Of a DNA stretch of 64,000 nucleotides, positions 43,163 to 52,449 are shown piece after piece. Both the position numbers and the translations under genes were made by a program. Numbering within the stretch: position 1 is the stretch's first letter; the number at the start of each line of letters is the position of its first letter. The DNA is from JAFGLZ01 sp964390905. Its GTDB lineage: Bacteria > Planctomycetota > Phycisphaerae > UBA1845 > JAFGLZ01. A model generated the notes under the pieces. It was not told the DNA's origin. It ran no database searches and saw nothing but the letters and a program-made list of their open reading frames with translations. The stretch covers positions 19,526 through 83,525 of the forward strand of contig CAYMLO010000016.1 of NCBI GenBank assembly GCA_964390905.1. The letters are read 5' to 3'.

Positions 43163-45346
43163 ATGCCGACGTTGCCGTTCGTCCATTCTTGGATCGCCGC
43201 CTCCGCGGTCGCGCTGGCGGCGGTGCCGATCCTGATTCACATCTGGAACCGACGCCGGTACCGTCGGATGGTCTGGGCGGCGATGGGGTTCCTGGCCGCC
43301 GCCCAACGCCGCAGCGCCCGTCGGGTCAGGATCGAGCAGCTCATTCTGCTGGCCGTTCGCGTGCTCATCATGGTTCTGATCGCGCTGGCGGTGGCCCGTC
43401 CCCTGGTGCGTCAAGCCGGCCCGCTCGCGATCGGTCGCGCCAGCTATCATCGCCTGTTCGTTCTGGACGACTCCTACTCCATGGGGATGGTCCGAGCCGA
43501 CGGCAAGCAGGCGTTCGACCGGGGCATCTCGGCTGCGCTGCGTTTGGTGGAAACGTTCGGTCGCAACGACGGGGTCAGTCTGATCCTGGCCAGTCGGCCG
43601 GCACGGGCGCTGATCGAGAAGCCCAGCTACGACCGCCAAGCCGTCACCGAGACCTTGAGACGATGCGCGCTGTCCGGCGCGACGACCGACATGGCAGGCG
43701 CTCTGGAGTCGGCCGCCGATGTCCTGTCCGAATCGGATCTGCCACCCGCCAGCCGAGTGACCTACGTCATTACGGATGGGACGGCATCTGCCTGGGCCGG
43801 GCCTGGCGGCGAGCCGTCGTCGGCCGTTCGGGTCGCCGCGCGCCGTGCGGCAGAGCAGGGCCGCATCTTGATCGTCGACGTCGGCGCGGACGAACGCGAC
43901 AACCTAACGCTGTCGTCGTTGAGGTTGGCCGCGCCGGCCCTGTCCGCCGACTGGCCGGCCGCCCTCTCGGCGGAGGTAACCAACCACGGTCGACAGGAGG
44001 CCCGCGGTCTGAAGCTACAAGTCGGCCTGGACGGGCAGGTCGTTCGGACCGAATCCGTCCAGACCGTCGCGCCGGGCGAGACCAGGCCGGTCCGGTTTCG
44101 TCTGCAACTGCCCAACCCCGGCAGCCACCAGGTCCAGGCCCGCGTGGTCGGGTCCGAGCCCGACGTCCTGCCGCTTGACGACATCCGGTGGGTGTCGCTG
44201 TCGGTCCGCGATCGGGTGCAGGTGCTGCTGGTGGACGGCCGGCCCGGGGCCGAACGTTTTTCGGGCCAGACCGGTTACCTCGCCGCCGCACTGGCCCCCA
44301 AGACCGGACCCGCAGACCCGGTCCTGGTCAGCCCGCGGGTCATCATGGGCGGCGAACTGGCGACCGAACCCCTCAATGACCACGCCATGGTCGCGCTGTG
44401 CAACGTCCGGCAACTGGGCGGGCCGATCTGGGACCGGCTCTCCCGCTACGTCCGCGAAGGCGGCAGCGTGATCGTCTACCTCGGCGATCAGGTCAGCCTG
44501 GACGACTACAACCGGTTCGGGTTCGCCGAAGGGCGTGGTATCCTGCCGGCCCGCATCGTGGGCCTAGCCGGGAGCGAGGGGGATCGCGAGAAGTTCGTCC
44601 GCCTCCGGGCCGAGGGGCTGCTGCATCCCGCCATCGTCGACTTCGCCGGTCAGCCGCGGAGCGGGCTGTTCCTTGCCCGTTTCTACCGCTACGCCCGGCT
44701 CGAGGTCCCGACCGACCTGGACGGCGCCGCCGTGGTGATGGCCTATGAGAACGGCGACTGCGCCGTGGCCGCGCGAAGCGTGGGCCGCGGGCGGGTCGCG
44801 ATGGTCGGCTTCGGGGCCAACATGGATTGGACCAACCTACCGGCGAAGGGCGACTACGTATCGTTCTCGATGGGCCTGCTGGCCTGGGCGGTGGGGGACC
44901 CGGCCGCGAATCGGAACCTGCTGGTGGGCGAACCGTTGAGTGAGGTGCTGTCGGGCCGGGCGGCGTCGTTGGCCGTGACCGTCGTCGGACCTGATGACGG
45001 CCGGGCCCGAGCGACGCTGACCAGCCAGCCGACGTCCGACCGGGTGGTCGCCCGCTACGAGCAGACGGCCCAGCCCGGCGCCTACAAGCTCGCCGTCGGG
45101 CCGCGGACGCTCGACTTCAGCGTGAACCTGGACCCGAGCGAGGGGAATCTGGCGCGGACCTCCCCGCGCGGCCTTCGCGAGACGTTGGGGATCGCGTTCG
45201 ACTACGCCCGGGACATGGACGAGGCGGTCAGGACGGCGACGGCCGGCGGACGGCGGGAGATCGGGTGGCTGTTGCTGTGGATCGTGTTGGGCCTGGCGGC
45301 GGTCGAGACGCTGCTGGCGATGTGGTTCGGTCACCATCGGGGATGA
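43163..45346 (+). CDS. BatA/aerotolerance-type VWA membrane protein
   Basis: 727 residues. The BatA N-terminal domain has two TM helices around 'VPILIHIWNRRRYRRMVWAAMGFL' and 'EQLILLAVRVLIMVLIALAVARPL'. A VWA-like domain follows ('RLFVLDDSYSMGM', a DxSxS metal site) to about residue 270. Then come Ig-like and GATase-like exported regions ('VQVLLVDGRPGAERFSG', 'SVIVYLGDQVSLDDYN') and a final TM helix (about 697-720). Start ATG 43163; the frame is open upstream to 42770 but there it crosses the cloverleaf repeat. The stop overlaps the next ATG (ATGA), so translation is coupled. Usual partners MoxR and DUF58 are missing upstream, where the repeat and intron lie. Confidence 0.88.
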   Translation: MPTLPFVHSWIAASAVALAAVPILIHIWNRRRYRRMVWAAMGFLAAAQRRSARRVRIEQLILLAVRVLIMVLIALAVARPLVRQAGPLAIGRASYHRLFVLDDSYSMGMVRADGKQAFDRGISAALRLVETFGRNDGVSLILASRPARALIEKPSYDRQAVTETLRRCALSGATTDMAGALESAADVLSESDLPPASRVTYVITDGTASAWAGPGGEPSSAVRVAARRAAEQGRILIVDVGADERDNLTLSSLRLAAPALSADWPAALSAEVTNHGRQEARGLKLQVGLDGQVVRTESVQTVAPGETRPVRFRLQLPNPGSHQVQARVVGSEPDVLPLDDIRWVSLSVRDRVQVLLVDGRPGAERFSGQTGYLAAALAPKTGPADPVLVSPRVIMGGELATEPLNDHAMVALCNVRQLGGPIWDRLSRYVREGGSVIVYLGDQVSLDDYNRFGFAEGRGILPARIVGLAGSEGDREKFVRLRAEGLLHPAIVDFAGQPRSGLFLARFYRYARLEVPTDLDGAAVVMAYENGDCAVAARSVGRGRVAMVGFGANMDWTNLPAKGDYVSFSMGLLAWAVGDPAANRNLLVGEPLSEVLSGRAASLAVTVVGPDDGRARATLTSQPTSDRVVARYEQTAQPGAYKLAVGPRTLDFSVNLDPSEGNLARTSPRGLRETLGIAFDYARDMDEAVRTATAGGRREIGWLLLWIVLGLAAVETLLAMWFGHHRG

Positions 45347-47859
45347 CCATGACGCGCGTGCTGGAATGGCTGCTGGACCTGGAGGCGATTCGTCTGGACG
45401 GCGGGGCGCCGCTGACGATCCGGTGGCAGTCCGCCTGGCCGGCATGGGCGATTCTGTTGGCCGTCGTGGCGCTGGTGGCGTGGGTGTGGCTGATCTACCG
45501 TCGGGACGGGCAGCGACGGTGGGGTCGGTTGTTCGGCGGATTGCTGCGGATCGGGCTGCTGTTGTTGATCTTGGCGCTGCTGTGGCAGCCGCTGTTGCTG
45601 CTGCAGCGGACGCGGGTCGAGCCGTCGCAGGTCGTTCTGTTGGTCGATGACTCGGCCAGCATGGGCACGTCCGATCGGTATCCGCCCGGCGAGGCCACCG
45701 ACGCGCTGGCGCGTGCGCTCGGCTTGTGGGACGCGGGTTCAGCGCGTCGGCCGCAGAGTGAATCCCCCCGGCCTGGGACAACGTCGGCGACCGCGCCGGC
45801 GACGGCGACCCGTTCGGCCCCGTCGGTCAGGCCCGGCGCGGTCGAGGCGTTGGCACGTCGGTCGCGTATCGAGCTGCTCCAAGCCGGTCTGTCGGGAAGT
45901 GCGTGGTCGGGTCTGCGGGCGCTGGCGGAACGGAACCGGTTGGCCGTCTGCGCGTTTGCCGGCCGGGCCCGGCCGCAGGCCGCGCCAGCCCCAAGCGATG
46001 CCCTGGGGCCCGCCGAGGCATGGCTGTCGGCGTTCAAACCGACCGGTCTGCAGACCGACCTGGCCGGCGCGATCGATCAGGTCCTGTCCGACGCGCGATC
46101 CGGCAGGCTGTCCGCCATCGTGGTCGCGTCCGACGGCCGCAGCACGACCGGCGGCGATCTGGACGATGCTGTACAGGCTGCGACAGAATCGAACGTGCCC
46201 ATCCATGCGGTCGTCGTGGGCTCGCCGGAGCGCCGGCGCGATGTCATTGTCGGCCCGGCCGTGGCGGACGAGACCGTGTTCGTGCGCGACCTGCTGGCCG
46301 TTCGCGTCGGCGTGGCCGCCGCCGGATTCGACCAGCCGGTCTCGCTGAACGTGCAACTGCTGGGACCGGATGACGCGGTACTCGCCCAAGAACCGGTCAC
46401 GATCGGCCCGTCCGCCGGCCCGGCCCAGGTCGAGCTTCGCCATCGCCCGGACCGCCCCGGCAGACTGCGACTCCGCGCACGCGTCGAGCCGCTGCCGTTC
46501 GAGACGAACCCGAACAACAACGTCGAGCCGATCGAGGTCCAGGTCGTCGACGAGAAGGTCCGCGTCCTCTACGTCGACGGTTATCCCCGGTACGAGTACC
46601 GGTACCTCAAGAACATGCTGATCCGCGAGGAGACCGTGGTCGTCAGTTGCCTGCTGCTGTCGGCGGACGAGCGATTCGCTCAAGAGGGCGGCGAGCCCAT
46701 CGCACGGTTCCCCGAGACGATGGAGGAGCTCGAGCCGTTCGACGTCGTGATCGTCGGCGACGTGGACCCGCGGGGCGACTGGCTGTCGGCGCGGCAGATG
46801 GAGGCGTTGACCGAATGGGTAGGCGACCGCGGCGGGGGGTTTCTGATGGTCGCCGGTCCGCGCTGGTCGCCGCACGCGTACGTCGGGACGGCGCTGGAGA
46901 AGCTGATCCCCGTCCGGATCGATCCGCGAATCGCCGTGCCCTCGGACGCGCCGCTGACGTCGGAGTTCCGCCTGCAACTCACCGTCGAGGGGCAGCGGTC
47001 ATCGGTCTTCCGTTTCGAGACGGATCCGAACGCCAACGAACGAACGGTGGCCAACCTGCCGGGCATGTTCTGGCACGCCCAGACGCAAGGCCCGGCGCCG
47101 GGGGTCGAGGTGCTCGCCGAACACCCCACCGTCCGAACGGTCGAGGGTCCGATGCCACTGCTGGTCCTGGGTCGATATGGCGCGGGCAGCACGGGATTCG
47201 CGGGCATCGAGGAGACGTGGCGATGGCGGCGGGAGGTGGGCGGCAGGCTGTTCGACGTTTACTGGCTGCAGCTGATCCGCAGCCTGACGCGGGGTCAGTT
47301 CCTGGGTCGCGACCGTCGGTTCGTTCTGCAGACGGATCGGCCTCGTTACGCCCTGGGCGATGCCGTGGTCCTGACGCTGACCGTCCTGGACAAAGCGGAG
47401 GCGACGGCCCTGCCGGCCGAACTGCTGGTGGAGATTGCGGACCAGGCCGACCGGATCGTGGCACGCGCGCGTTTGAACCGGCTGGGCGAGGGCGCGGCGA
47501 CGTACGAGGGGACGTTCGCGCCGCCGCATCCGGGAAGCTTCATGGCACGCCTGGATGCATCGGTGGTGCGACCGGGCCAGCGGCCGCCGTCGGCGAGGAT
47601 CCAGGTCGTGTCCAGGGGACCCGAGCTGCGTCAGCTGGAGCCCGACCACGATGCGCTTCGACAGCTGGCCCGGCGGACGGGCGGGCTGGCCGTTGGCTTG
47701 GACGAGCTGGCCCGGATCGCCGAGCAGATCGAGGACCGGAGCGTCGAGGTCCCCGACGACATCAGCGAGCCGCTGTGGGACACCAAGTTGGTGCTGGCGG
47801 TGTTCGTGCTTATAATTGGCGTAGAGTGGATCATGCGCAAAGCGCTGGGACTGGTCTAA
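45343..47859 (+). CDS. VWA/GATase1-like membrane protein
   Basis: 838 residues. Two N-terminal TM helices (about 28-46 and 60-82) precede a VWA domain with MIDAS 'VVLLVDDSASMGT'. A long Ala/Pro-rich insert (about 125-165) follows, then the rest of VWA ('LSAIVVASDGRSTTGG'). Downstream are beta-sandwich repeats and a class-I glutamine-amidotransferase-like fold ('VRVLYVDGYPRYEYRYLKNML', 'FDVVIVGDVDP', 'GGGFLMVAGPRWSP'), without an obvious catalytic Cys-His pair. A C-terminal TM helix ends the protein. It is the second gene of the operon, started by ATGA overlap, and probably assembles with the BatA-like and coiled-coil neighbours in the envelope. Confidence 0.87.
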   Translation: MTMTRVLEWLLDLEAIRLDGGAPLTIRWQSAWPAWAILLAVVALVAWVWLIYRRDGQRRWGRLFGGLLRIGLLLLILALLWQPLLLLQRTRVEPSQVVLLVDDSASMGTSDRYPPGEATDALARALGLWDAGSARRPQSESPRPGTTSATAPATATRSAPSVRPGAVEALARRSRIELLQAGLSGSAWSGLRALAERNRLAVCAFAGRARPQAAPAPSDALGPAEAWLSAFKPTGLQTDLAGAIDQVLSDARSGRLSAIVVASDGRSTTGGDLDDAVQAATESNVPIHAVVVGSPERRRDVIVGPAVADETVFVRDLLAVRVGVAAAGFDQPVSLNVQLLGPDDAVLAQEPVTIGPSAGPAQVELRHRPDRPGRLRLRARVEPLPFETNPNNNVEPIEVQVVDEKVRVLYVDGYPRYEYRYLKNMLIREETVVVSCLLLSADERFAQEGGEPIARFPETMEELEPFDVVIVGDVDPRGDWLSARQMEALTEWVGDRGGGFLMVAGPRWSPHAYVGTALEKLIPVRIDPRIAVPSDAPLTSEFRLQLTVEGQRSSVFRFETDPNANERTVANLPGMFWHAQTQGPAPGVEVLAEHPTVRTVEGPMPLLVLGRYGAGSTGFAGIEETWRWRREVGGRLFDVYWLQLIRSLTRGQFLGRDRRFVLQTDRPRYALGDAVVLTLTVLDKAEATALPAELLVEIADQADRIVARARLNRLGEGAATYEGTFAPPHPGSFMARLDASVVRPGQRPPSARIQVVSRGPELRQLEPDHDALRQLARRTGGLAVGLDELARIAEQIEDRSVEVPDDISEPLWDTKLVLAVFVLIIGVEWIMRKALGLV

Positions 47860-47931
47860 GCGCTGAGAACTGGATGAATCACCCGATCGCCCGGCCACTG
47901 GTAGCCGGGTCGTTTCGTTTCGGGCTGGGGC

Positions 47932-50900
47932 ATGCGTGACGAACCGCTTCTGGACCGACTGGGGGCGCTACGTCGGCGGATCAGGCTGATGCTGATCATC
48001 GACGGCGTGGGGATGGTCCTGGCCGTCGGAATGATCTGCGTGCTCCTTGCCGCAATTGTGGATTATTTGATGTGGCTGCCTGGCGTCGCCCGTGTGGTGG
48101 TGGCCGTATGCGTTTGCGCGGGCGTGGCCGTGGCGGCCTGGACGCACGTGGTTCGCCCGATCATCACGCGGATCGGGGTGGGGGAGGTCGCGGCGGTCCT
48201 GGACACGCGGTTCGGGGAGCTCGAGGATCGATTGGCCAGCGCGGTGGGGTTCGCCGAGCTGCCGAGAGGCGCCAGTGCGGCGATGGTCCGGCGGGTGGTC
48301 GCCCAGGCCAACGAAGCGGCGGGGCGGTTGCCGTTGGGGACGGTGGTCCGGTGGCGTCGGCCGCTGCTGATGCTGGTCGCGGCGGGGGGGGTGGCTGGCG
48401 GCGTGGTCGGGGTCGCCGCGGCGGCGCCGTGGTTCGTCACGACCGGTCTGCAGCGGTACATAGACCCATTCGGATCGGTCCAGTGGCCCCGACGGGTCTT
48501 GGTGGAGCCGGCCAGCCAGGACGCCACGCGGCCCGTGGGGGGGTGGTTCGAGGCCCGCGCTCGCGTCGTTCGCGGGCAGGACACGTCGCTCCGCGTCTAC
48601 GTCCATACCGAGGCCGATGACGGCCACCACGAACAGCACGCCATGACGTTCGACGCCAAGCGCGGGCAGTACTTCCACGCGTTTCAGGATCTTCGCCAGG
48701 GATTCAGCTACTGGTTCGAGGCGGGGGATGATTCGACGCTCGACCGGGGCGGTCGGTTTCGGGTCGTCGTCGTGCCCCGACCCGCGGTGGTTCAGGCGAC
48801 ACTGACGCTGACGGACCCGCCGTATGTGGCCAGTACGCAGCCGCGATCGATCGTGCTGCAGGACGCACCCGCGCAGGCGGTTGCCGGCAGCCGCGCTCGG
48901 CTGGACGTTCTGACCAACAAGCCGTTGCGACCGGCCGAGTCCGGCCCGTCGCGGGCGACCTTGACGCTGCCCGACGGCGCCCGGCTGGCGATGACGTCGG
49001 CGGATGAATCCGGCCGGCGGTTCTCGGCGTCGTTCGACGTCGAGCGGGCCGGGCCGATGTCCGTGGGCCTGGTGGACGAGAACGGATTCGACAATCGGGG
49101 CGGGACGACGTACACGTTGGCCGTGCGGCAGGACGAGCCGCCGCACGTCGTCATCGTCGAGCCGCAGTCGGTCACGGAGGTGACGCCGTCCGCCACGTTG
49201 GGGGTGGTGGTGTCGGCCGACGACGATTTCCGCGTTACCCAATTGGCCGTCGAAGCGAGTACCGTCCGCGAGCAATCGAGCGCCCCGAAGGCGTTCGATC
49301 TGAGCGATCGGATGCGGCTGAAGCTCACGAGCGGTCGAGCGGCGGTGTCGGTGAGCTGGTCGTGGGACCTGCGTCCGATGGCGCTCAAGCCGGGCGACGT
49401 GGTGACGTATCGCGCGCTGGCACGTGACAACTACGAACTGCAGGGCCGTCGGCATCCGCCGTCGCGGTCGGCCGAGATGCGACTGAAGGTGATCTCGGCC
49501 GAGCAGCTCGCCAACCGCGTTCGCGACGAGCTGATGCTGCTCAAGGGCGCCCTGCGTCAAATGCTCGTCGCTCAGGAGGCGGCGCGGGATCAGACCGAGA
49601 CGATCCAGGGCGACATGAACCCCGTGAAGGGCCTGGGCGACTTGGATCGGGAGTCGGTGGCGCAGCTGGCGGGCCGCCAGGCCCGCCTGGCCAGTCGCGC
49701 GCGGTACCTGGGCGGACGGTTCAGCAAGCTGGTCGACCGACTGGACGTGAACCGCAGCAAGGACCCGGACGTCCGCGAACGAAGCTCGGCGGCTTCCCGA
49801 CGGCTGGCGTCGTTGGCGTCGGGGGAGATGACCCAGGCCGCCGATCAGTTGGGGCAGGCGAGTCGCGAGAAGGCCTCAGCGGGACAAGTGCGGTCGCTGC
49901 GGTCTGCGGGTCGGAGTCAGAAAAACGCGGCAGAGGAGCTTCGGTCGCTGCTGGCGAGCATGGATCGGTGGGGGGATTTCCAGGACGTGGTCCGGCACGT
50001 GCAGCAGATGCTCGACGAACAGGAGCGACTGACCGAGTCGACCCAGCAGCTGGGCCGAAAGACGTTGGGCCGTCGGGTCGAGGATCTGCCCGCCGAGCTG
50101 GGCGCAGGGCTGAGGCAGCGATCGCGCCAACAGCGTCGGCTGGCCGATGACGCAGAGCGGCTGTCGGAGAACATGGCTCGGTTGTCGAGGGCGATCGGCA
50201 AGGGGGACGCGGCGGCGGCCGCCGCCCTCGACGACGCGCGTCAGGCCGCCGAGTCGGGCCAGGTGGTGTCCAAGATGAGGGCGTCTGCCGACGCCGTCGA
50301 TCAGAACCGCATGGCTCAGGCCCAAGCAGGCCAACGCGAGGCGGAGCAGGCCGTCCGGGAGATGCTCGACAGGCTGCAGCGGCGGCAGACACAGCAGTTG
50401 GAGGAGTTGAGCAAGCGGCTGAAGGGGGCGGTCGAGAAGGTGCAGGCACTGATCGAGGATCAAAAGAAGCTGCTGGAAGAGACGAAGGGCTTGGCGTCAG
50501 CGAAGGAGGGTGATGCGCAACGGGAGGCGTTGGCGCGTCGACAGCAGGGGCTGGCGCGATCGGCCGAGGCCGTTTCCCAGGAGGTGGCCAAGGTCGATAG
50601 AGCGTCCCGGCCGGCGCGAGGGATCCAGCGGGCGAGCGGGCGGATGAACCGTGCATCCAGTCGGCTGGACCAGAACCAACCGGACCAGGCCGCCGCCGAA
50701 CAGGCAGAGGCCGTCCGCCAACTGACCGAGGCCCTAGAGACGCTGGAGAAGCTCCGTGCCCAGGCCGAGGCCGAGATGGCCGCCAAGACGCTGAAGGCCA
50801 TCGTCGAGGAGATGAAGGCGTTGCGGGAACGTCAGGCCGCGCTGAACGAACGGCTGACCGCGTTGGTCCAACAGCGGGCGAAGGGCAAGGAGCTGTCGCG

Positions 50901-51426
50901 CGTCGAGCTCCGCCGGCTCGACAAGATGGCCCGCGAGCAGCGAGAGGTCGCCGCCAGCCTGGAGAAGCTCCGCATCCGTGTCCAGACGGCGCGGGTCTAC
51001 GACTACGTGATGCGGCGGATCAGCGCGGACATGGGTCGATTGGCCGGGCGGTTCGACGACCGGCGGGTTGCCGACGAAAGCACCAAGCTGGCCGCCCACA
51101 TTCTCAAACGACTGGACCAGTTGCTGGTCGGGTTGCAGCAGAAGCCGGACGAGGATTCCGAACAGGATCAGTTTGCCGACGGGGGCGGGGGTCAAGGCGG
51201 CACCCCGACGAGGGACAAGCCCGTGCCGACGGTGGCCGAGCTGGTCGTGCTTCGGGAGCTGCAGGCCGATCTGAACCGCCGGACGCAACAGGCCGATATG
51301 GAACACGAGCTGATCGAGCAGACCGGCGAGGAGCAGCTGGAGGCCCTGCGTCGGCTCGGCCGGGAGCAGGAGCAAGTGCGGGCGCTGACAGAGGACATCG
51401 TCCGTCAGGTAAGGCGAAGGCGTTGA
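47932..51426 (+). CDS. DUF4175-like membrane protein with long coiled coil
   Basis: 1164 residues. Three TM segments (about 20-42, 48-68 and 140-162) precede beta-rich exported domains (about 170-510: 'VVVPRPAVVQATLTLTDPPYV', 'EPPHVVIVEPQSVTEVTPSA'). A very long Gln/Ala/Arg-rich coiled coil runs from about 520 to 1110 and the C-terminus is polar. This build matches the DUF4175/TIGR02302-type proteins that follow VWA genes in planctomycete operons. The role is structural by inference: an envelope-spanning rod tied to the VWA proteins. Another 72 nt separate it from the VWA gene, including a small CCCGGC/GCCGGG hairpin. Confidence 0.85.
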   Translation: MRDEPLLDRLGALRRRIRLMLIIDGVGMVLAVGMICVLLAAIVDYLMWLPGVARVVVAVCVCAGVAVAAWTHVVRPIITRIGVGEVAAVLDTRFGELEDRLASAVGFAELPRGASAAMVRRVVAQANEAAGRLPLGTVVRWRRPLLMLVAAGGVAGGVVGVAAAAPWFVTTGLQRYIDPFGSVQWPRRVLVEPASQDATRPVGGWFEARARVVRGQDTSLRVYVHTEADDGHHEQHAMTFDAKRGQYFHAFQDLRQGFSYWFEAGDDSTLDRGGRFRVVVVPRPAVVQATLTLTDPPYVASTQPRSIVLQDAPAQAVAGSRARLDVLTNKPLRPAESGPSRATLTLPDGARLAMTSADESGRRFSASFDVERAGPMSVGLVDENGFDNRGGTTYTLAVRQDEPPHVVIVEPQSVTEVTPSATLGVVVSADDDFRVTQLAVEASTVREQSSAPKAFDLSDRMRLKLTSGRAAVSVSWSWDLRPMALKPGDVVTYRALARDNYELQGRRHPPSRSAEMRLKVISAEQLANRVRDELMLLKGALRQMLVAQEAARDQTETIQGDMNPVKGLGDLDRESVAQLAGRQARLASRARYLGGRFSKLVDRLDVNRSKDPDVRERSSAASRRLASLASGEMTQAADQLGQASREKASAGQVRSLRSAGRSQKNAAEELRSLLASMDRWGDFQDVVRHVQQMLDEQERLTESTQQLGRKTLGRRVEDLPAELGAGLRQRSRQQRRLADDAERLSENMARLSRAIGKGDAAAAAALDDARQAAESGQVVSKMRASADAVDQNRMAQAQAGQREAEQAVREMLDRLQRRQTQQLEELSKRLKGAVEKVQALIEDQKKLLEETKGLASAKEGDAQREALARRQQGLARSAEAVSQEVAKVDRASRPARGIQRASGRMNRASSRLDQNQPDQAAAEQAEAVRQLTEALETLEKLRAQAEAEMAAKTLKAIVEEMKALRERQAALNERLTALVQQRAKGKELSRVELRRLDKMAREQREVAASLEKLRIRVQTARVYDYVMRRISADMGRLAGRFDDRRVADESTKLAAHILKRLDQLLVGLQQKPDEDSEQDQFADGGGGQGGTPTRDKPVPTVAELVVLRELQADLNRRTQQADMEHELIEQTGEEQLEALRRLGREQEQVRALTEDIVRQVRRRR

Positions 51427-51740
51427 TGAGCAACACGTCAACAAGTCAACACGTCAACGCGGCGCGAGGAAGCCCCAGCCGTGTTGCGCGACGTGCGGAC
51501 CGGTACGCGGGGGGTGCCCCATCCTTTTCGAGTGCCCGCGGGACGCGGGCCCTCGGAAAGGGTGGGGGACGGAATGGTGCGCGAACCATCTCTCGCAGCT
51601 CGATTTCGTCCCCCACCCTTCGCTCCCCCTCGCGTTCCGCGAAGGAGAGCGAAGGATGGGGCACCCCTTCGATAATCCGCCGAGTCTATCACGCATCGGG
51701 GAGGGCCGGTCGCGCCGCGCGATGTGTAAGCGCCCGCGCG
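51427..51740. other. Gap inside the VWA operon filled mainly by a repeat
   Basis: 314 nt between the coiled-coil gene and the next start. Half is the type 1 cloverleaf at 51511-51667. The reading frame of the downstream gene happens to stay open through the repeat back to 51423, but that translation is repeat-derived. If the operon is one transcript, this structure lies within the mRNA. Confidence 0.6.
51511..51667. repeat. Cloverleaf palindromic repeat, type 1, copy B (157 nt)
   Basis: The best complete copy. Termini are GGGGTG (51511-51516) and CACCCC (51662-51667). Arm 1 (51517-51567) has 24 positions with one mismatch and loop GGA. The 43-nt spacer (51568-51610) has inverted ends GACGGAAT and ATTTCGTC. 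Arm 3 (51611-51661) has 24 positions with three mismatches and loop TTC. Stem sequences differ from copies A and C while lengths and ends are the same. Confidence 0.88.
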
Positions 51741-52385
51741 ATGGGATGTGTCGTGTTGGCCACCGTGCTCGCCGGGAGCGCCACGGCGAACGCGGCGAGT
51801 GCATCGCGTCCGACGACGGCGCCTGGGGCAGGGGCTGCGACGCAGCCGAGCGAAGCCGACAAGGCCCTGATCCGCAAGCTGCTGCGAGACGCGACCGGGC
51901 GGGCGGAAGAGCCCGCGATGATACGCGTGCTGGAAGGGATGCGAGCGTCTCGGGTCAAGCTGGCCGTTCAGTTCGATCCCGGCAACGACACGCAGAAGAT
52001 CCAGCGCGGGATCGTCCGCGACCTGGAGGAAGCCATCGAGGAGGCGCGGAAGGCGCAGCGGCGGATGCCGACCACGACGACGTCGAGGAGCCAGCCAGAG
52101 GAGCGCCGGCGTCGGCATCGCCAACGGCCCGAAGCGAAGCAGGCCGACGCGAATCAACCGAGCTCGAGCACGCCGATGGCCGACGATCGGGCGACGCACG
52201 GGCAGCCGACCTCGGCGGCGGCGGGCGTCGGTCGCCTTCTACGCGAATTGCGTCGCGGCTGGGGGCAGCTGCCCGCCCGCGACCGGGACGAGGTCGTGCA
52301 GGGATTCGGGCAGGACTTCCTGACGAAGTACCGCGAATGGATCGAGCGCTACTACCGCGTGCTGGCCAGCCCGCAGTCGGAATGA
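51741..52385 (+). CDS. Small secreted protein of the VWA operon
   Basis: 214 residues. An N-terminal hydrophobic stretch (MGCVVLATVLAGSATANA) looks like a short signal peptide. A mature helix region (about 35-100, 'SEADKALIRKLLRDATGR') precedes a polar Arg/Gln/Thr-rich linker. A conserved C-terminal motif follows: 'LLRELRRGWGQLPARDRDEV', then 'FLTKYREWIERYYRVLA'. I know this tail from planctomycete proteins encoded beside VWA genes, but its function is unknown. The start is uncertain: ATG 51741 lacks an SD, and the frame is open upstream through the cloverleaf repeat to 51423. Confidence 0.75.
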   Translation: MGCVVLATVLAGSATANAASASRPTTAPGAGAATQPSEADKALIRKLLRDATGRAEEPAMIRVLEGMRASRVKLAVQFDPGNDTQKIQRGIVRDLEEAIEEARKAQRRMPTTTTSRSQPEERRRRHRQRPEAKQADANQPSSSTPMADDRATHGQPTSAAAGVGRLLRELRRGWGQLPARDRDEVVQGFGQDFLTKYREWIERYYRVLASPQSE

Positions 52386-52449
52386 TGGCGCGGCGGGACA
52401 TTGGGCGAGCCGGCAAGGGACGCCCCCCAGACAGAAGCAGAGGCCAGAC

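Noticed and set aside
42382..44178. 598-codon frame spanning intron 5' end, repeat and BatA-like gene start
   Set aside because: It joins unrelated elements in one frame; the BatA-like frame is supported by family sequence.
51423..51740. N-terminal extension of the small secreted protein, open from 51423
   Set aside because: The translation runs through the cloverleaf repeat; Ser/Arg/Gly-rich residues encode the palindrome, and a plausible signal peptide starts at 51741.
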